A DNA stretch of 53,879 nucleotides. It comes from Falsirhodobacter deserti (GTDB taxonomy: Bacteria; Pseudomonadota; Alphaproteobacteria; Rhodobacterales; Rhodobacteraceae). The stretch lies in the NCBI RefSeq assembly GCF_004015795.1, contig NZ_ML137219.1:204055-257933 (forward strand), in the 5' to 3' direction. Below, in pieces: positions 50,755 to 53,879 of this stretch. Under the pieces are notes generated by a model that saw only the letters and a program-made list of their open reading frames with translations, was not told where the DNA came from and made no database searches. The first letter of the stretch is position 1, and each line of letters begins with the position of its first letter. The translations under genes were made by a program, and so were the position numbers.

Positions 50755-52479
50755 ATGCACAGCGACACGCTGATCGCCGCGCTGCGCGACATCGTCGGCG
50801 CACGCCACTGCCTGACGGGCGAAAAACAGACCGAGCGTTTCCGCAAGGGCTTCCGTTCGGGCGAGGGGGAGGCCATCGCCGTCGTGATCCCCGGCACGCT
50901 GGTGCAGATGTGGCGCGTGCTTCAGGCGGCGGTGGCGGCCGATTGCATCGTGATCATGCAGGCGGCCAATACCGGCCTGACGGAAGGGTCCACCCCCAAG
51001 GGACGATACGACCGGCGCGTGATCGTCATTTCCACCCTGCGGCTGGACGGGCTGCACCTGCTGGAGGGCGGCCGGCAGGTGATCAGCCTTCCGGGCGGCA
51101 CGCTGTTCAGCCTTGAAAAGCTGCTGGCGCGGCACGGGCGGCAGGCCCATTCGGTAATCGGATCGTCCTGCCTTGGCGCATCCATCGTGGGCGGGGTTTG
51201 CAACAATTCGGGCGGCGCGCTGGTGCGGCGGGGGCCGGTTTTCACCGAACTGTCGCTGTTCGCGCGGGTGCAGGAAGATGGGCAGCTGGTGCTGGTGAAC
51301 CATCTTGGCATCGACCTTGGCACCACCCCGGAAGAGATCCTTGGCCGGCTGGACCGGGGAGAGATCGACCCCGCCGCCGTGCGCCACGATGCGGGCCGCG
51401 CTTCGGATCACGGATATGCCGAACGGGTGCGCGATGTGGATGCGCCCACGCCCGCCCGCTTCAACGCCGATCCGCGGGGGTTGCACGAAGCCTCCGGCTC
51501 GGCCGGGAAGGTGGCGGTTTTCGCCGTGCGGCTGGACACCTTCCCCGCCGAGACGGGGGAGCAGGTGTTCTATGCCGGCAGCAACGACACCGCCGCCTTC
51601 AGCGCCCTGCGGCGCCGCCTGCTGACCGAATTGCCGGAACTTCCCGTCAGCGGCGAATACCTGCACCGCGATTGTTTCGACATCGCGCACCGCTATGGCA
51701 AGGATACGCTGCTGATGATCCACTGGCTGGGCACGGACCGGCTGCCGGCCTTCTTTGCGCTGAAGGGCGCGATCGATGCGCGGCTGAACAAGCTGCCCTT
51801 CCTGCCGCGCAACCTGACCGACCGCGTCCTGCAGGCCCTTTCGCGGCTGGCGCCCGAAGCGCTGCCCCGCCGCATGCTGGATTTCCGCGCCCGCTTCGAC
51901 CACCACCTGATCCTGAAGGTTTCGGGCGCAACCGCCGCGCAAACGCAGGCGATCCTGACCGACACGGTGGGCGATGGCTGGTTCGCCTGCACGAAGGCAG
52001 AGGCGGGAAAGGCCATGCTGCACCGCTTTGCCGCCGCCGGGGCCGCCGTCCGTTACGGCGCGGTGCATCCTGCGCAAACCGAAGCCATCCTCGCGCTGGA
52101 CATCGCGCTGCGCCGCAACGATCCCGACTGGCTGGAGGAGCTGCCACCCGAGCTTGACGGCCAGATCGCGCGCAAGCTGTATTACGGGCACTTCATGTGC
52201 CACGTGCTGCATCAGGATTACGTGGTGAAGAAGGGCTGCGACGCCAACGCGCTGAAGGCCGCGATGCTGGCGCATCTGGATGCGCGCGGGGCCGAATATC
52301 CGGCCGAACACAATGTCGGCCATCTTTACGCCGCCAAGCCCGCCCTGCGCGCCCATTACGAAACGCTGGATCCCACCAACAGCTTCAATCCCGGCATCGG
52401 CAAGACATCGCGCGAACGCTGCCACGGGCGGCCCTGCGGCTTCGATGCGCCGCAGGGCAAAGGGGATCAGCTGAACTGA
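50755..52479 (+). CDS. dld: Quinone-dependent D-lactate dehydrogenase Dld
   Basis: This 574-residue peripheral membrane FAD enzyme oxidises D-lactate to pyruvate and reduces quinone. The FAD_binding_4 segment includes IVIMQAANTGLTEGSTP and SCLGASIVGGVCNNSGGALV. The membrane-binding and cap regions of the Dld family follow, then the C-terminal YPAEHNVGHLY ... TNSFNPGIGKTS motif. ATG 50755 has a strong GGGAGGAGA site and is preferred over ATG 50713. The 3' end overlaps the convergent SDR gene by 13 bases. Confidence 0.93.
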   Translation: MHSDTLIAALRDIVGARHCLTGEKQTERFRKGFRSGEGEAIAVVIPGTLVQMWRVLQAAVAADCIVIMQAANTGLTEGSTPKGRYDRRVIVISTLRLDGLHLLEGGRQVISLPGGTLFSLEKLLARHGRQAHSVIGSSCLGASIVGGVCNNSGGALVRRGPVFTELSLFARVQEDGQLVLVNHLGIDLGTTPEEILGRLDRGEIDPAAVRHDAGRASDHGYAERVRDVDAPTPARFNADPRGLHEASGSAGKVAVFAVRLDTFPAETGEQVFYAGSNDTAAFSALRRRLLTELPELPVSGEYLHRDCFDIAHRYGKDTLLMIHWLGTDRLPAFFALKGAIDARLNKLPFLPRNLTDRVLQALSRLAPEALPRRMLDFRARFDHHLILKVSGATAAQTQAILTDTVGDGWFACTKAEAGKAMLHRFAAAGAAVRYGAVHPAQTEAILALDIALRRNDPDWLEELPPELDGQIARKLYYGHFMCHVLHQDYVVKKGCDANALKAAMLAHLDARGAEYPAEHNVGHLYAAKPALRAHYETLDPTNSFNPGIGKTSRERCHGRPCGFDAPQGKGDQLN

Positions 52480-53240
52480 ATGCCCCCGTCGATCATGATC
52501 GACTGGCCCGTCATGTAATCGCTGTCGGGCGAGGCGAGGTAGGATACCAGCTTGGCCACATCCTCGGGCACCGAAACGCGGCCAAGGGCGATGCTTTCGG
52601 AATATTTCTTCAGCGCCTCGCCGCGCTGAAGGCCTTCCTCGCGCGCCAGCTTTTCATCGATCAGGTCCCACATGTCGGTGCCGACGATGCCGGGGCAATA
52701 GGCGTTAACCGTGATGCCGTGCTTGGCCCATTCCATCGCCGCGCCCTGCGTCAGCCCCCGCACACCCAACTTGGAGGCCGAATAGTGCGACAACAGCGCG
52801 AACGGCCGATACGCCACGATAGAGGCCGCGCCGATGATCTTGCCGCCGCCGCCCTGCGCGATCATCTGTTTCGCCGCCTCGCGGTAACACAAGAACACGC
52901 CGCGCATGTTCACGGCCATCACCTGATCCCATTCATCGGCCTCCATCTCCAGCAACGAGGTGACGCGGGCGATGCCGGCATTGGCGACCATGATGTTCAG
53001 CGCGCCCTGATCGGCCACGACCTTGCGGACCATCTCGGTCACTTCATCGGGCTTGGACACATCGGCCAGCGCGGTCGAAACCTTGCGGCCCGTGGCGCGC
53101 AGTTCCTCGGCCGTTTGTTCCAGCATGTCGGAATTGGCGGCGATGTCGTTGATGGCGATATCGTGGCCATCTTCGGCCAGGCGCCTTGCGATGGCCTTGC
53201 CGATGCCGCGCCCCGCGCCGGTGATCAGTGCAGTGGTCAT
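52467..53240 (-). CDS. SDR oxidoreductase, acetoin/diacetyl reductase type
   Basis: This 257-residue classical short-chain dehydrogenase has the cofactor motif TGAGRGIG at 7-14, the NAG motif (MVANAGIA) and the catalytic Ser-Tyr-Lys in GAASIVAY...SHYSASKLGV. The segment NAYCPGIVGTDMWDLIDEKL is typical of the BudC-like acetoin reductase / meso-2,3-butanediol dehydrogenase branch, so NADH-dependent acetoin reduction is the best guess. ATG 53240 is taken because it precedes the Rossmann fold directly. It is on the same strand as the copper-type genes but separated from them by a hairpin. Confidence 0.87.
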   Translation of the reverse strand: MTTALITGAGRGIGKAIARRLAEDGHDIAINDIAANSDMLEQTAEELRATGRKVSTALADVSKPDEVTEMVRKVVADQGALNIMVANAGIARVTSLLEMEADEWDQVMAVNMRGVFLCYREAAKQMIAQGGGGKIIGAASIVAYRPFALLSHYSASKLGVRGLTQGAAMEWAKHGITVNAYCPGIVGTDMWDLIDEKLAREEGLQRGEALKKYSESIALGRVSVPEDVAKLVSYLASPDSDYMTGQSIMIDGGIQFS

Positions 53241-53264
53241 GTCGTCATGCTCCTCCGTGTGAAA

Positions 53265-53284
53265 CCCGGCCACGCGGGGCCGGG
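53265..53284 (-). terminator. Hairpin after the DUF305 gene
   Basis: CCCGGCC (53265-53271) and GGCCGGG (53278-53284) form a 7-bp stem. On the minus strand it is followed by TTTC. It lies between the DUF305 stop and the SDR start. Confidence 0.65.
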
Positions 53285-53301
53285 TCATCCGGCGATGAAG
53301 A

Positions 53302-53637
53302 TCAGTGGCCGCGTTCCGCCAGCCATTCCTTCATGAAGGCGATTTCCCGCTCCTGCGCTGCGATCACCTCTTCGGCCAGCGCGCGCACTTCGGGGTCGCG
53401 CCCGTGGTCCAGCACGACGCGGGCCATGTCGATCGCGCCCTGATGATGGGGGATCATGCCGCGCATGAAATCGACATCGGCATCGCCCGTCGGCTCCACC
53501 TCCATCGCGGAATGCATCCGGTGGTTCACCTCGCGGAACGCGTCCTCCGCGGAAGCCGCACCGTGATGCGCGTGATCCTGCGCCTGCGCCGCGCCCGCCA
53601 TCCCAAGCGTGGCAACCAGAACCAGCGCCCGCATCAT
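53302..53637 (-). CDS. DUF305 periplasmic protein
   Basis: This 111-residue protein has a signal peptide ([19 protein letters not shown]) followed by a histidine-rich start ([10 protein letters not shown]) and the DUF305 ferritin-like helical core. The core includes [20 protein letters not shown] and [16 protein letters not shown]. The family includes the periplasmic copper-binding protein CopM, and histidines and methionines here would suit copper. The start overlaps the stop of the CopZ-like gene (ATGA), which supports a copper-handling pair. Confidence 0.9.
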   Translation of the reverse strand: MMRALVLVATLGMAGAAQAQDHAHHGAASAEDAFREVNHRMHSAMEVEPTGDADVDFMRGMIPHHQGAIDMARVVLDHGRDPEVRALAEEVIAAQEREIAFMKEWLAERGH

Positions 53638-53828
53638 GCGGCCTGCGCCGGATAACCGGCCTTGGCCAGCGCCGCCTGAATCTCGGCCTGCGAGGCGGTG
53701 CTGCGCACCTCGATGTTGCGGGCGGGCATGTCGGCTTCCACCGTGGCGGCGGGATCAAGGCCCCTGATCGTTTCGGTGATCGTGCCAAGGCATCCGCCGC
53801 AGGCCATCTTCGCGATATGCAAGTGCAT
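53634..53828 (-). CDS. copZ: CopZ-like heavy-metal-associated domain protein
   Basis: This 64-residue HMA-domain copper chaperone has the metal site MACGGC (residues 8-13, MxCxxC). ATG 53828 is chosen because AAGGAG lies six bases upstream; an ATG two codons earlier would touch the ribosome-binding site. It is coupled to the DUF305 gene by ATGA overlap. A cytosolic copper chaperone paired with a periplasmic binder is a sensible detoxification unit; a P-type ATPase may lie beyond the right edge. No clear CueR operator is visible in the 51 bases left. Confidence 0.88.
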   Translation of the reverse strand: MHLHIAKMACGGCLGTITETIRGLDPAATVEADMPARNIEVRSTASQAEIQAALAKAGYPAQAA

Positions 53829-53879
53829 CGTCATCTCCTTCAGGATGGTCGTGCCATGCAATGTGGGGCTTCCCACCAT

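Noticed and set aside
53829-53879. CueR operator before the CopZ-like gene
   Set aside because: The remaining 51 bases contain no convincing CueR dyad and the window ends there.

Overview
The window is a high-GC stretch with dense, mostly G/C-ending codons, alphaproteobacterial gene families and gene orders, and many short-overlap (ATGA/TGATG) operons. It looks like a chromosome segment of a Rhodobacterales (Rhodobacteraceae-type) bacterium; the genus cannot be fixed from the sequence alone. No tRNA, rRNA or CRISPR array was seen.

Layout. 1-1704: the minCDE division-site operon on the minus strand (minE runs off the left edge). 2040-3107: folE2. 3108-7863: a small periplasmic molybdopterin-binding-fold gene cut in two by a complete IS256-family element (24-bp inverted repeats, 8-bp target duplication), followed in the same direction by a GGDEF-EAL c-di-GMP enzyme and an FkbM-type methyltransferase. 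7870-8637: a PTR1/FolM-like pteridine reductase-type SDR. 8894-25286: the largest functional block, a rhamnose and rhamnogalacturonide locus. It has rhaI-rhaD on the minus strand, divergent rhaRSTPQUK plus an L-lactate-oxidase-type FMN enzyme on the plus strand, then a minus-strand operon of GH105 hydrolase, three-part TRAP transporter and kduI, with a divergent IclR-type regulator (25431-26207). Read together these import a rhamnose-unsaturated galacturonate disaccharide, split it, take rhamnose to DHAP plus lactaldehyde, lactate and pyruvate, and send the unsaturated uronate toward the KDG pathway.

26204-33331: a secreted lactonase-like propeller protein, pyruvate carboxylase, alanine dehydrogenase and a chromate transporter. 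33554-35835: a two-gene glucosylglycerol osmolyte operon (phosphatase plus synthase). 35872-37050: an aldo/keto reductase and the wreck of the MFS transporter that used to precede it. 37241-39747: a TPP riboswitch followed by thiY-tenA-thiX, with no thiZ ATPase. 39911-42451: metQ-metN-metI. 42456-48069: a CDF cation transporter, a small membrane protein, a zinc-free MDR reductase, manganese catalase, a cystine-type symporter and an RHH protein. 48116-53828: a two-subunit GMC dehydrogenase, glyoxalase I-like protein divergent from a D-lactate dehydrogenase, an acetoin-reductase-type SDR, a DUF305 protein and a CopZ-like chaperone.

Pyruvate is a recurring theme: rhamnose, L-lactate, D-lactate and alanine all feed it, and pyruvate carboxylase draws it into the TCA cycle. 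The strongest anomalies are the precise IS256 gene interruption, the internally deleted and frameshifted MFS gene, the ThiYX system without its ATPase, a 13-bp perfect inverted repeat that carries the -35 boxes of two divergent rha promoters, and strong hairpins placed directly after two solute-binding-protein genes.
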